Source: Dromiciops gliroides
Taxonomy: Eukaryota > Chordata > Mammalia > Microbiotheria > Microbiotheriidae
NCBI RefSeq assembly: GCF_019393635.1
Contig: NC_057863.1
Location: forward strand, 32,203,357-32,267,356
Reading direction: 5' to 3'
Length of the DNA: 64,000 bases
In this document: piece by piece, positions 1-51,440 of the stretch
Layout of the letters: every line of letters starts with the position of its first letter
Numbering within the stretch: position 1 is the stretch's first letter
Program-made: the position numbers and the translations under genes
Notes under the pieces: generated by a model
What the model saw: only the letters and a program-made list of their open reading frames with translations
What the model was told of the DNA's origin: nothing
The model's database searches: none

Positions 1-298
1 GCTAAGCAGAAATATATCTGGTGTGTCTTTTTCCTGCTATTTTCTTGGTCTTTTTTACCCAAGTCTTGAAGGCAAGTAAGAGCATATTAGATAGGAAGAC
101 AGGAATATTAGAACCTATTTGCCTGCCACTCTAATATGCATCAGAGTCCTGTAAATAGAAGCAGTCAAAATTCCTCTTTGGGGTTTTGACATTTCCTAAA
201 AAAATAAAACCATTCTTCAGGATTTTGGCACCTAGTCCTTTAAAAGAGTCATATGAAAAATAAGTTTTCCTTCCATGTCTTGCAGCTGAGGGATTCTT
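1..298 (-). other. SLC2A2: SLC2A2 3' UTR (proximal part)
   Basis: Sequence directly downstream of the TAA stop on the minus strand. No AATAAA or ATTAAA is seen on that strand, so the transcript probably ends beyond the window edge. No repeat is recognised here. Confidence 0.7.
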
Positions 299-39031
<38,733 letters not shown>

Positions 39032-39039
39032 TGTATAGG

Positions 39040-39177
39040 TCAGGGTGCTTTCCCCCAATTCTGGGTCTTGAAGAGATCCAGGGCACACAGCTGCTCACTG
39101 AGAACATCTCTCTGGGCTACAGAGAGAAATCTAGTTATACATTGGGAGAGGAGGAGCCAGTCCGGGAAAGGAGGCAT
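39040..39177 (-). other. Upstream ORF of 45 codons in the likely SLC2A2 5' UTR
   Basis: An ATG at 39177-39175 with G at -3 opens a 45-codon frame that closes with TGA at 39042-39040, eight bases before the SLC2A2 ATG. It starts MPPFPDWLLLSQC and resembles no protein I recognise. If transcription starts above 39177 it could reduce initiation at the main start; otherwise it is untranscribed. Confidence 0.35.
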
Positions 39178-39226
39178 GTCTGGAGCGAAGTCCTGAAACT
39201 TAATAGCACTTACTATTAAGGAGACT

Positions 39227-39242
39227 TTAATCAATTAACAAC
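39227..39242 (-). promoter_or_regulatory. HNF1-like site about 200 bases upstream of the SLC2A2 start
   Basis: On the minus strand this reads GTTGTTAATTGATTAA. It contains the GTTAAT half-site and an ATTAA partner, one base wider than the GTTAATNATTAAC consensus. HNF1 is known to act on the GLUT2 promoter and 5' UTR, which makes the location plausible; AT-rich matches also arise by chance. Confidence 0.3.
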
Positions 39243-39924
39243 ATTCTTTTTCTTTCTGCCTTCTGTTTAAATACTCTTGCTTTACCTGTAACAATTAAGA
39301 AAGACTCAAAGTGGATTTCTTAGTTATAAATCAAGGAACAAGAGGCTCTTCCTTCTTCAAGCATGGCTTGTGTAATCATTGATTTTGGTCACTATCTTCC
39401 ACACTGCTCACAAACCTAGTTCTCAGGAGGGAAAATTAACCTGAAAGTAAGTGGAAACTTTGTCATCCCCTGACAATAGCTACACAGAGGGGGATGCATT
39501 GGAGAATATAGGGAAGGAAAAAGTCAGTGGTGGGAGAAAGTTTGGATTTTGTCTTTTCTCCTGAGTCCCCCTGTTTCTGGTCCCATTAGCTCTGCAAAGC
39601 TTATCCACTCCACTGAAATATTTGTTATGATGCATGTAAAGAAAAAAGGTAAAAAAGGAGGAATAGCTATCCTATCCTATGACTTTGAACCAAACTTTGG
39701 AGTGACTGTCTTGAAAAGAGATTCGAGAGCTCCTCTCTCAGTAGCTCAAAATCCTCTGCTGAACTTTCAAATTTATGTGTTAACTTTGGTTTGCCAGGAG
39801 TAGAGATTAGAGACATTTTGAAAACAACATCAGTGGAATAAAATATAACAACTACAATGTGACTAGGACATCCTGTACATATATACATATATAATCTTAT
39901 TATCTTTTTTCAAAGTTCTGAGAC

Positions 39925-40160
39925 TATGATAATTATAATAGCTAACATTTATATAGCACTTTAAGGTTTGTAAAGAGCTTTACATATATTAGCTCACTTG
40001 ATTCTATTTTTATCTTTATTTAATATATAAGGAAACTGAAGCTGAACTGGGTTAAATGACTTGCCTAAGTTTACACAGCTGGTAAATGTCCTAATCAGGA
40101 TTCAAACTCAGGTCTTCCTGACTCCAAATCCAACATGCTATCTTTTATGTTGCCTATGTA
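39925..40160 (-). repeat. MIR-type SINE
   Basis: TAGCTAACATTTATATAGCAC, GGAAACTGAAGCTGAAC, AAACTCAGGTCTTCCTGACT. Confidence 0.8.
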
Positions 40161-40212
40161 CTTTGGCTATGCAAATGACATTGTAGAAGGAGATAGAAAA
40201 AACAAACCTCTT

Positions 40213-40371
40213 GGGGGCAGCAGCTAGATGGCGCAGTGGATAAAGTACCAGCCCTGGACTCAGAAGGACCTGAGTTCAAATCTGACCTCAGATACTTGAC
40301 ACTTACTAGGTGTGTGACCCTAGGCAAGTCTCTTAACTCTCATTGCCCCCCACAAAAAACAAAACAAACCC
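40213..40371 (+). repeat. WSINE1-type CORE-SINE
   Basis: Full-length, with a small duplication in the head (GGCAGCAGCTAGATGGCGCAG). Confidence 0.88.
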
Positions 40372-40839
40372 CTCAAATTATACCTTTCCACAATCATTTT
40401 TTGTCCATTTTACAGTAACATAGGTTTCATATTGATAACAAACGGGATGAACTAGAGATTTTATTGCAAGGAGGCAAATTTGGATTCATTTAGAATGTGA
40501 TTTTTGGCTAGAACATAGATCTGGAAAGATATACTTTATAATGAGAAAACATGAATATATAAATGTGTTTGGGTTGGGGTAGCATTGTGTAATAAAAAGA
40601 TATATTCAATTGAAAAAGTCTGAAATCACAATGGGGAAACATGGCAGAGACCATTTATGTTGGAGATCAGTAGAAGTAGAAGCTGTGGTAAGATTATTGG
40701 AATTTGGCTGACTCATTGGGAGGGGCCACACCTGGCCTGCCCTGAAGTGACGTGTGCTGCTGATGTCAGAAGGAGAAACCACTCTTACAGGCAGTTTTGA
40801 AGGACCTCCCCTTTTCAGGGAGGAAGATGAAATTTGGCC

Positions 40840-42560
40840 CTCACAAAGCAGAGGTGATATTGATGTTGGGGTATACTACAGACCACCCAGACAGAAAGGG
40901 AAAATAGATGAAGAGTTTAAGAAATAAAATCATAAACCTGGCAGAGTGTCATAATACAGTAGTGACAGCAGACTCAAAATATTGGACATCTGCCAGAGTA
41001 CTTCCTCTGCCAAAAGCAGAGCATCTGGTACGTTCTTAACTTTCCTGAAGAATAACTGCAATCTTCAGAGAGCAGAAAAACAATAAAGGGAAATTCTATT
41101 GGATCTGATTCTCTACAATAAGAAATGTTTGCTGGGGTAGAAATAATGGGAACTTTGGTGGGGTGAGAAGAAGTGAATACTTCATCTTAGAATTGTGAAA
41201 GGGAACAAAGGGAAAATCGAGAATCTAGAAAGCAACCCAGATTTTGGGAAATCAAATTTCAAGGGGTTCAGACAAAGGATGTTTATTGAATTAAACTGAA
41301 TGCCATAAACAAATTCTATAGGGTTAGGAAGGGAGGGATGGGAAGTTTTTAAGAATGGAAAGTCTGGAGACAGCTAAAAAATATAATGAGGAGGTAAAAG
41401 GAGAATTATCTTAAGATATTGGTGAGAATATGATGGGAACTCATCAAATACTTTAGTTTTTAAAAAGATGGATAGAAGATAAAAAGCAAAGGTAGCTAAT
41501 GGGCCAATTAAGACAAAATTGGGAATTTCAGGAATGCTAGAACAAGTTTGTTGAGAAAAAGGATGCACAAATATGGCCTTTCTTAGCTATAATGAAGGAT
41601 GGAGGTCAAGTGTCAAAGAAAGATACACTTTTTTAGGGTGTATGGGAACCTTTGGGGGACAGAAAGAAAGCATAAATGCTGAGCTTTTATTTTACTTCTG
41701 TTTCCTTTGCTGAAGAAAAATAATTTTGCGGATCAGAAAGGGACAGAATAAGTATGGCAAAGAAGGAACTGAAGCTCAAGATAATTAAAAAGATGATTAA
41801 AAACCCACTAGCTGCTTTGAATAATTTCAAGTCACCTGGTCTGGATGAAGTAGGTCCTTGATACTGAAATTCCAAGACATATGTGGTTCCTGAGCCATAG
41901 CAGTGATCTTTGAAAGATCATTGAGAAAAAAAGAAAAAAAACATCATTGAGGATAGGAGAGCTATTAGGGAATTATGGAAGGGCAAATACTACCCCAATT
42001 TTAGAGAGAATTTAACATACAAACAGTAGACCAGTAGGCTAGACTTTGTCTCCTGGCAAAAATCTAGCCTGTATTATTAAATAGATGATTAATGAACATT
42101 TGGAAATGGTGGTAGTAATCATAAAATCCAGTTGGTCATGCTACACTAATACAATTTCCTTTAATGAAGAGGGGTGCCAAACAAGTAGACAGGTGAATGT
42201 TATAGATACAACTCACTAGATTTTAGCAAAGCATGTGATCAAGTTGTTCATGCTGCTTGTGTAGAAGAGATGGAGAGATATGGGCTAGATGATAGTATAA
42301 TTTGGTTGAATGGCTTACATCAAAAGAAGAGTTATTAATGGTTCTGTGTCAATGTGGATGAAGGTCTTAGTGGAATACTCTAAGAATCTGTGCTTGGCTC
42401 TATGCTGTTAACATGTTTATCAGTGTTCTGAAGAAAAATATAGATAATGTGCTTATAAAATTTGCACAGGACCTAAAGCTGGGAGTATAACCAACATGCT
42501 ATAGAATTAATCATGATTCTAAAAGATATTGATAGGCTAGAACATTGGGGTGAGGATTTT
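40840..42560 (+). repeat. L3/CR1-type LINE relic (ORF2 remnant)
   Basis: Diverged reverse-transcriptase-region sequence in CR1 order: TATACTACAGACCACCCAGA, TTTCAAGTCACCTGGTCTGG, GTGATCTTTGAAAGATCATT, TAGATTTTAGCAAAGCATG, and GGCTAGATGATAGTATAATT. The frame is broken many times, so no protein is encoded. CR1/L3 elements are long inactive in therian mammals. Confidence 0.7.
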
Positions 42561-42601
42561 TAAATGGATGCTAATTTATGTTGTTTTGTTTTGGTTTGTT
42601 T

Positions 42602-42858
42602 TTTAAACCATCAGCTTTACTTGTTTAGCTGTGCTCGACTTTTCATGACTCTATTTGGGTTTTTCTTGGCAAAGATACTGGAGTGTTTTGCCATTTCCTT
42701 CTCCAGTTCACTTTACAGACAAGGAAACTGAGGCAAACAGGGTCAAGTGTCTTTCCCAGGGTCACACAGCTAGGAAGTGTCTGAGGATGGATTTGAACTC
42801 AGGAAGCAGAGCCTTCCTGATTCCAAGCCCAGTGCTCAATCCACTACACCGAAATTAC
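42602..42858 (-). repeat. MAR1-type CORE-SINE
   Basis: Reverse copy: GACTTTTCATGACTCTATTT, TTGCCATTTCCTTCTCCAG, then the CORE and reverse head at 42840. Confidence 0.85.
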
Positions 42859-44021
42859 CCTTTGTTTCCCAGAAAAATGCTTCATGTGTTATATGGTCTA
42901 ATTTTTTCTAACTCTAGATTGGACCCACTTTTTCTGTCCTATTCTTCTAACTCAACTTCAATCAGCTCACGAAATACTGGAAATCCCTGATTAAGCATTT
43001 TTTGTTTGTTTCTTTTAGTTCCACTCTCCTTTGTTGGTTAGTTCTGACTAATGCCATAGAGTATTTCCCTATCTTATCTATTGGAGAGTAGAACTGAATG
43101 TTTGCCATCTGAAGTGGTTTCTTATCTATGAATGGGCCACATTGTGTTGAGGGACATCTGCACTGTTAGTCCTTTTAATTAAGACCTCTGATAGTTGGAT
43201 TTTAAGAAAGATCTTTGGGGAAATCTTATCTCAATCAAAACATGGTGAAACTGGGCAATGAGTGGGCCCATTTGCTCTTTCTTAAATCAATAGTATCTTG
43301 ATTTAGTCCAAAGAAGCAGTCTGGAAATATCACCAAAGACCACTGAGCATAGAAATTGCTGTGTTGGAGGTACTTAATTAATTACTAGGAGACAACTTAT
43401 GGGTTAAACACAAATGAGTAAGTTGATAGAGAGCCAGTAGAACATTCCCCTGACCTTGCCGTGGTGTTTAAATGTCAAAGAGAGAATCTTGTGGGTAACA
43501 GGGAGCCAATGGAAGTTATTGAGCAGGGGGATGACATATTGATCTGGGAATCATCTGCATAGGGGTGACAAATGAATCCAAGAACTCAGAGGAAGTACAT
43601 GGTTATTATCATCTTTTTGGTCCCCATAGTTCTAATTTTGGGGTAGAAGCAGCCAAGCCTGAGTCAATCTCTGTGTATAGGCTGCATAGGAAATCTATGG
43701 TCTATATTGGCAGCCTTTGTTGAATGATTTCTGGGTCACCAAGGAGAGATAACCCTCCCCTGCGTTCTGTCTCGAACCTCTTCCTGTACTGCCTACTGAC
43801 AACATTGCACTGTGGAGACTCATGGCATATGAGCAGGGTGGGTGGGGTGGGGAGGAGTCCACCTTGACCATGGGGGTGGGGAGAGTCCAGGACAGGGAAC
43901 CTGGTAACTACAAGAACAGGCTCATCTAAATCCATGACAAAATATTTACTTTTTTCTCTAGAATTAGAGGCTCTTTTCCAACCTCTCTCACTGGCTATAG
44001 TAAAAGAAAGGATGGGAGTCC

Positions 44022-44184
44022 GGGGGCAGCTAGGTGGCACAGTGGATAAAGCACCAGCCCTGGATTCAGGAGGACCTGAGTTCAAATCCCGCCTCAGGCA
44101 CTTGACACTTACTAGCTGCGTGACTCTGGGCAAGTCACTTAACCCTCAGTGTCCCACAAAAACCAAAACCAAAAAAAAAAAAAA
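44022..44184 (+). repeat. WSINE1-type CORE-SINE
   Basis: Full-length copy ending in CCAAAACC and a 14-base A run; close to the family consensus. Confidence 0.9.
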
Positions 44185-44610
44185 GACTATGGAAAGGAAG
44201 AGAAAGGACCTTTACTCAGAATTCCCTGGAGATTAGAAGTTATAGGACAAGTCTGTCTTAGGTGTTTTGTTAACTCCAAAAAGCATGATTCTCTGGAATG
44301 AGATTTGATTAATGACTCTGCCCTCTCCCCCAATAAAACAATCATACAGGTATTTTGAAGAAAATGGATTAACGATGCATCCATGAATAGGGCATGCCAA
44401 GAATAATAAAAAGAGGAAGAATGAGGAATCATAAGACTTGGGAGATAATGGATTTAGTCCTGACTCTGAATAGCCACGTGTGACTTTGGCCAAAAAATGA
44501 ATGGATGAATGAATGATCAAGTGTTTGTTAAGGACCTACTATGCACCAGGCATTGTGTTAGGTACTGGGGATACAGATATAAAAAGTCAGATTGTCTCTG
44601 CCCTAAAAGA

Positions 44611-44764
44611 GCTCTTCTTCTTCTTCTTCTTCTGGCAATTGGGGTTAAGTGATTTGCCCAGGGTCACACAGCTAGTAAGTATTAAGTGTCTGAGGCTGGA
44701 TTTGAACTCCGTTACTCCTGACTCCAGGGCTGGTGATCTATCCACTGTGCCACCTAGCTGCCCC
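44611..44764 (-). repeat. WSINE1-type CORE-SINE
   Basis: Reverse orientation; its tail is a (TTC)n run, and it is inserted in an L2-like fragment that starts near 44490 with GTTAAGGACCTACTATGC. Confidence 0.9.
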
Positions 44765-45774
44765 ACTAATGCTCTTCTAATAGGGGATACAACATGCATA
44801 GGAAAGCAGTGGCCAGGGAATGAAGTGGGTATGGAGATTGGATCTTAGTGCAGTCCATTGTCACTCCTTTTGGAGAATGAAAGATCAATCAAATTGGTTT
44901 GACAACTGTTTCCAGAGCAAGAATAAGAGGTGCCAAGTGGGGTGGAAAGGAATCCCTGGGAGGGCTGATGGCAAGATTCCTTCCCTCGATGGGTCTCCTC
45001 TGATTCTTGGTTTCCTGGTGAATAGCCAGATGGGAAGAGAAGCAGAGCCTCAGGAGACTCCATGGGTCTCAATTTCCTCCTTTGTTAACATGAATACAAT
45101 CCTGTCAGTTCTGACATTCTATGATTTCTTGTGCCATTGTCACCATGCCTTATACAGAGTAAACACTTAATAAAGGTATTTTGAATTTCACTGGCTGGCT
45201 CAGATGACCTTTCCTACTTACTCTGTACTCTAGGATCCACTGAGTCTTGGGCAATGGGCTCAGTTCTTACTGAGGAGAGTGGTTTCCCCCCTCCTCACTC
45301 CTTTGAAGTGGAAGCCATCCTTCCTACAACATGGAGTGATTTACTCAAGGCCTTTACTATTCATAGGATGGAGGGCTGATCACTCACAGCAAATTCTATT
45401 GACAGATGTGCATGTAAGGCACTTTCTCCAGGAGGACTATCTCCAATGAATTAATCATAGTGTAATTCAATAAAAATGGAAACATTCTGCTACATTTGGA
45501 AGATTTTTATTTGAGATTTCTGAATCATCTCAGGTTAAATTGCCTAGTCAAATTCTTGAACCTGTTCAATCAAGGATGCAAAATAATCACAACACATCAC
45601 AGGGTCTTTTTCTTTGGTCAGTTTGTCTTTCTTTGATGTCTGTGGGTTAATGATTTTCTAACTGTTTACAGTTTTCTATCACTCCCTTTGATACATCTAT
45701 CTTGTGCATATAACCTGTGCCCTGCCAGAGTAAATGGTTTTTGTACAAGAAGTGACCAAATATCTGTACAGTTA

Positions 45775-45945
45775 GGGCTGGAAGAAATCTTATAACTCAT
45801 TTTGTCCAATGTCCTCATTTTACAGATGAGGAAACTGAGGCACACATAAGCAAAGTTTCTTACTTAAGGTCATATAGACATTCAAGCCAAGGTTGTCTGA
45901 CCCCAAACTCAGTGTTCTTTCCCCTGCCTCATGCTACCATCATTA
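45775..45945 (-). repeat. MIR-type SINE
   Basis: CATTTTACAGATGAGGAAAC, TGAGGCACACATAAGC and TCTGACCCCAAACTCAGTG. Confidence 0.75.
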
Positions 45946-47823
45946 GTTTTTTTGTTTATAAGTTTGGTGTGTTTTTTACTAATAGGTAACCAATAAAAAG
46001 AACTAGGGTCAAATGTAGGTTCATGTGTCAGCTCCTTACTAAACAGTAACATGTTCCAGGAATGCACTGACAGGCAGATATGGATAAACGGATGATCTTA
46101 TCAGTCCTCCTTTTCTTTCTACAATCCCCAGGAACGTCAGCCCCTTATATTTATCAATCAGATTTCCTCTGAGGAAATCCAAGTGTTTCTTTACTGTTTT
46201 AACCTGTCTCTAGGAATACTGGGAACAGGAACTACTGTTTCACAAAATGGAGATGTGGAAGTCTAAAAAGGGGGACTTGATACTTAGACCAATTACTAGC
46301 AAGAGAATACAAGTCTCTTCTCACTAGACGTTTTATCTAATGAGTCATCCTAGGATGGGACTGGTTCAAAGCAGTTCTTACCCTCAGCTAGAGAGTTAGG
46401 GGAGAAACAGAGGCAATGAGGTACTCTGTGTTTTCTCCCACCTAAGTACCCGGGATGATAAATGATGTTTCAGCTTCTGTCTCATCATTATTGCCCCAGC
46501 AGAGAAACTCAAACTAATATTAGAGCTGATCCTTTTGTACTTGCTAAAAGCATCCCCACCTGACTCATCTGCTGCCCTGACTGCTCTTGGATTCTCTCCC
46601 AGGGAGATTTCACTTAGCGGTTTTAATCTATTAACTAACTTGGTGCTCTAGAGGCAGTTTCCTGGTAGGCAGAGTAACTCTGGGAAATCGCTTTGCCCTG
46701 GGAGCTTCCTTTTTGAGATGATGTCTCGCCTTTGTTAGTGAAGGATAAAGAGGGTAAGAGCTATCGTAGATTTCTCTTCATTGAATGTCTTTAAGCAAAG
46801 GCTTGTTGAGTTCTTGCATATTGTAGATAGGGTCTATTTCAGGAGCTTGTGATGTCCTTTGTTGTCATTGGCCCTCTGACCTTTCTCTGGACACTTTTGG
46901 CTATATTATTTCAGGAAAGAATATAATAGTGCATCTTAAGTGGCTTTTTCATATTTCACATCAACAAGGAACCAACACACAAATGGATCCCAGAAAAGTG
47001 TAACCAATATTTAGTGTTATGATCATATTATTTAGAGTCCTGAAATATACAAGTAGGAAAGGACTGGAGAAAAGGATTATCCAGTCATAGTCCCACATCA
47101 TCGATAGGCTCCCAGGATTTAGAGACATGACCAAAGCTAGAACAATCTCACCTGACTCTCAGCCCAGTGATCTTAAAGTCCAACAATTAAATTGTCTTTG
47201 GCTTTCACTCCAAAATCAGTGACTCTGAGGGTGACTGCTATCATTATCTCTGGGCTCATTTTCTTGCTTTGGGGACAAAACAGGATTCTTGATTGATCTG
47301 AAAATTTAAAAATGTCCACCCCCCCCATATTTGTATCTTTTAAATTTTGTAACAGATGTGATTTCTTATTTTGGTGTTAATTTCCCAATGTCCTTGTCTG
47401 AAACTCTGAACCCTTAATGGGAGTGATGCAACTTTCCCAGGTTCACTTTTATATTGCATTTGGTTAAGCATAGGCTGTGTTGAAAAGAAAAAGCATTTCT
47501 AAGTCAGTAATAAAACTTGTAGGTTGCAAATTTCACCTGTATATGGAAAATTCCTGAATATTTATTTCAGTGTGTGATCGAGATTATTGCCCTTTTCAGT
47601 GGAAGAGCCTTCTCTCCATCCTTTCCTCCTTAATTATCGAATTATATAGAATTAATACTTTATGAAATATATGTAAATATTTTGTGTTTTCTGTATTAGG
47701 ATAGATCAATATGTAGACGTGTAGGGCTGCTAGTAACAGTCTGAATGAGTTGGTTGGTAAAGTTTGTCTCTAACATCCTTCCCCAACCAGATTGTTAGTA
47801 CTGTACCTCCCCTGTTACATGTA

Positions 47824-48172
47824 TTTTGTTGTTGAGTGGTGTCTGACTCTTGGTGACCCTGTGGACTATAGTACACCAATGCTGTCCATGAGATTTTCTT
47901 GGCAAAGGTACTGGACTGATTTGTTATTCCCTTCTCCAGTTGATTAAGGCAAACAGTTGTGTGTGACTCTTTGTTACCCCATTTGGAGTTTCCTTGGCAA
48001 AGAAACTGGAGTGGCTTGCCATTTCCTTCTCCTGCTCATTTTTAGGCACCTGAGGCAAACAGGGTTAAGTGACTTGCTCAGGATCACACAGCTGGTGAGT
48101 GTCTGAAACTGGATTTGAACTTAGATCTTCTTGACTCCAGGTGCAGTGCTCTATCCACTGTACTACCACTTT
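47824..48172 (-). repeat. MAR1-type SINE with duplicated 3' segment
   Basis: Two tandem copies of the 3' part are visible (GTCTGACTCTTGGTGACCC and GTGACTCTTTGTTACCCC, each followed by CTTGGCAAAG and CCCTTCTCC/CCTTCTCC) before one CORE and head. Confidence 0.8.
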
Positions 48173-48657
48173 TCTGCATATAAATTGGACTCCCAATAGA
48201 ATATAATGCCCTTTGAGGAAGGGACTGTTTCTTCTCCCTTTTGACTTTGTATTCCCAGCATATAACACGATGCCTTTGTGAGAATCAGGGTGCCACCCCC
48301 CTGCTGAGAAAGACATTGCAAGAACCAAGGCAACCCCCACCCCCAGGGGAAAGCATATGACGACAGTTCATAGAACTGTTACAGCTATTCATAGCACTGC
48401 CTGTAAGTCAGGTCAATCAATGCTACCAGCCAATTAGCTTGGAGCTGTGTGTGGGGACCACCCCTCTTGCGGTCCTGCAGGGAGCTTCTGCTCTAGGAGA
48501 ATGGTGCTCCTTCTTTCGGTTGGAGGTCTTGAACGGCAAGGCCAGGGTAGTTAGGCCTTTTCTTTCTGAACTCCATCTGTTCTTCCTCTCTCTTTTGCTA
48601 ACTTCTAATATACTTTAATAAATGCTTAATGCCCAAAGACTGGTGCTATAAGCTATT

Positions 48658-48800
48658 TTTTTTGTGGGGCAATGGGGCTTATGTGACTTGCCCAGGGTCA
48701 CACAGATAGTAAGTGTCAAGTGTCTGAGGCCGGATTTGAACTTAGGTACTCCTGAATCCAGGGCCAGTACTTTATCCACTGTTCCACCTAGCTGCCCCCC
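48658..48800 (-). repeat. WSINE1-type CORE-SINE with target-site duplication
   Basis: TATAAGCT-TTT motifs flank it at 48647-48657 and 48801-48810. Confidence 0.88.
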
Positions 48801-49454
48801 TATAAGCTTTTAATTTAAGGCAACCACACATTAGAATTTTAGTCATAAAAATTAGATTTTAAACATAACACCTTGAAGACATTAGGTGCTTATGTGAAGG
48901 CTTAATTTGAACACAGGCAAAACCAAAGTTGTGAATTTGGGATGAAAGAAAACAGTGCTTGGTATACAGCAAGTACTTAATAAATGCTTCTTCATCCATT
49001 TAATACGGTATGTGGATATGAATGTTTCACGCTTTGTTTGAGACCCCACATTTCCTGCCAAGGTTGTCTGCCACTACCACCAGGGGTATACAATCTCTAT
49101 TTTCAATAACAATGTCCAATGTCCCAATCAAACTCTTGTAATTTTTAGGCCCTCTGGGCATAATTTGCCAAGATCAGAATTAAGGCTTAAGACCGGAAGA
49201 ATGTGTCTCACTAGTCTATTGACATGTAGCTCACCTCATTTATTTCCCTTTCTTCACAGTGGCTTGAGAGAGGGATGTTAAGGAAGAACTTTTGCACCTG
49301 GGGCAAAGTTGTTTGGGGGGGGGGGGAAGAGCACCCTTTGGTGAGACTAGATACAGTCACCAGGGGGAGGAAATAGTGCTCTAGAAGGTGCTGTTGGCAC
49401 CCTTTAAACATCAATGCCTTTGGAGCCAAACTCCAGTTGCCTAGCCCTAGTTAA

Positions 49455-49690
49455 AGCTCTGGGGAAGCTAGGTAGTGCAGTGGATAGAGTGCCGGGCCTA
49501 GGGTCAGGAAGACTCATCTTCCTAAGTCAAAATCTGGCCTCAGACATTCACTAGCTATGTGACCCTGGTCATTTCTCATCTACAAAATGAGCTGTAGAAG
49601 GAAATGGCAAATCGATCCACTTTGCCAAGAAAACCCCAAATGGAGTCATGAAGAGTCTGAAATGACTGAACAAAAATTAAAACTCTATTT
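49455..49690 (+). repeat. MAR1-type CORE-SINE
   Basis: Head AAGCTAGGTAGTGCAGTGG, CORE, GGAAATGGCAAATC, and 3' end GAAATGACTGAACAAAAATT; small deletion in the CORE. Confidence 0.83.
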
Positions 49691-51249
49691 GAGAAGTTGG
49701 CCAAGTTCACTGCCAAGTTCACGACATCCAGAGATTGCCTTTCCCTGAAGGTGCTGAGATAACCTCATTTGCTTAGCACACGTTTATTAGGGACATATGA
49801 TAAATGTTCTACGTTCTACAAAATCTTGACAGAATTTCAATATTAGGTGGATGCATTTTGTTAGTGGGTGGATGCTACAAAAGTTTTTATTTTGGCTAGT
49901 AGGTGGATTAAATCTCAAATATTTTCCCCAATGTGTAAGAACCTATGATTTTATATGCCAGGCACAGCACCTTATTAAAATTGAAATGTGTTGCTCTGGC
50001 TTGGCACAGTCTTTACTTGCAAGGGGATACATCCAGAGACCTAGAAAGGGATTTGTAGTGAATTTGAAAATGTTTGGAGTTTTGACATTCTAAACTGCAA
50101 AGAAGTTATGTATTAAAAAGTTGAATGATGGAATAAACTCTTGTCACTGACCAAGTAAGTCCCTGTGATAAAGTTCAGAAATGCAAGGAAGACTTCCCTA
50201 GTTCTTCTGTTGCTATGGGATAAAATTGGACACCAATTAGCCTTCTGGCATTGCCACTGATTTACCATGACATTACTTAACAGAAGGAGTATTTTAAATT
50301 TCACAATAACTTTGTCACTGTTTAACTTTGAGAAATTGGCAAGAAATCTCTGTTCTGCAGACTTAGGGACCATTTTGTTTGACTGACTCCCAAGGAAGTC
50401 TTGGGAATATATGTGTATGCTTCCTATGTTCACTTGATGTATTGTTTGTTTTCTGATAAAAATAAGAACCTTCCATTCCTGGGAGGAGAGACTATAGGTG
50501 GGGGCAGAGTAATGGGTTGCCATGGAGTCCAAACCCAATTAATCAGGTTCCTACATTAGCTTACTGAATGCATCTCTACTTGTTTCCTTGGCCAAAGGGT
50601 GAGTATAAGATCACCCAGGTTGTGTGCACCCACTTGGGCTTGCACATAAGGCTGAAAAGGCTGGCCATAGTTTTTGTTACCATTCATCCTAACCACGTTT
50701 GTCAAATGACACTAAAACAGTTGAGTCCCAGTTCTATAGCCTTGTTCTTCTAGCTAAGGTACCCAGAAGCACAATGTCTCATGTTTTGATGCTGGTTTAA
50801 TTCAACCATGGGCTTAGTTACTTGTAAGGAAGGCATACTGGGATGCTTTGGTTTAATAAACAAAACTATGAATTATCATTTTTAGAAATTTTGATGAAGC
50901 CTCATAATGGAAATTTCTTTGTAGGTCAATTTTAGGAAGTCAATTTTTAAGTCAAACCAACAGAAGGACTGACTTAAAAGAAAGCTAATGCCCCAAGTTT
51001 GTCCCCAAACAAGTTATTGTGCAAGTGAAGGCTGGAACTCTGGGAATCCATGTTGTCATGCTCCTAGGTCTGTTAAGTGGCTACCTCAGGATCCCTTTCA
51101 ACCTTTGGGTTTCACTTCTTTCCTCTGCAAATGAGAGTAGTACTTACTAACCATTTATAAAGGTGTTAATTTTTTTTCTTTATGAATTTGAAGCAAGGTA
51201 TCATGGAAGTACAACTGAGTTCACAAAGGGAAAGTAGTGAGGGGAAGCA

Positions 51250-51440
51250 GGCATAGAGGAAAAAGGCCCAGTGCTTGCAGTCAGGAGACATCTGGGTTTT
51301 CCACCTGTGACAATCTTATAACTGTGATGAGCCTCAGTTACCTTTATGTGTAAAATGGATTATGAAGCACCTGCCTCACAGGGTAGCATAGGGGTCATAT
51401 GAGATAATATATGTGAAATATTTCCCAAGCTTTCATGTGG
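51250..51440 (+). repeat. MIR-type SINE, diverged
   Basis: GCCTCAGTTACCTTTATGTG, TGCCTCACAGGGTAGC and GAGATAATATATGTGAAAT. Confidence 0.65.

Larger units (their letters stand above)
39032..39400 (-). promoter_or_regulatory. SLC2A2: SLC2A2 5' UTR and likely proximal promoter
   Basis: Placed by position only: immediately upstream of the MTEDK start on the minus strand. I see no convincing TATA box. The segment contains an upstream ORF and an HNF1-like AT-rich site, listed separately. The transcription start is not defined by the sequence. Confidence 0.45.

Noticed and set aside
40840-42560. Active retrotransposon or endogenous virus at the reverse-transcriptase-like segment
   Set aside because: The segment is broken by many stops and indels, has no LTR and follows the CR1/L3 LINE order.
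43702-44133. 143-residue minus-strand frame starting like VTQLVSVKCLRRDLNSGPPE
   Set aside because: This peptide recurs at 15496, 28892 and 44513 and is the antisense or sense translation of WSINE1 copies.
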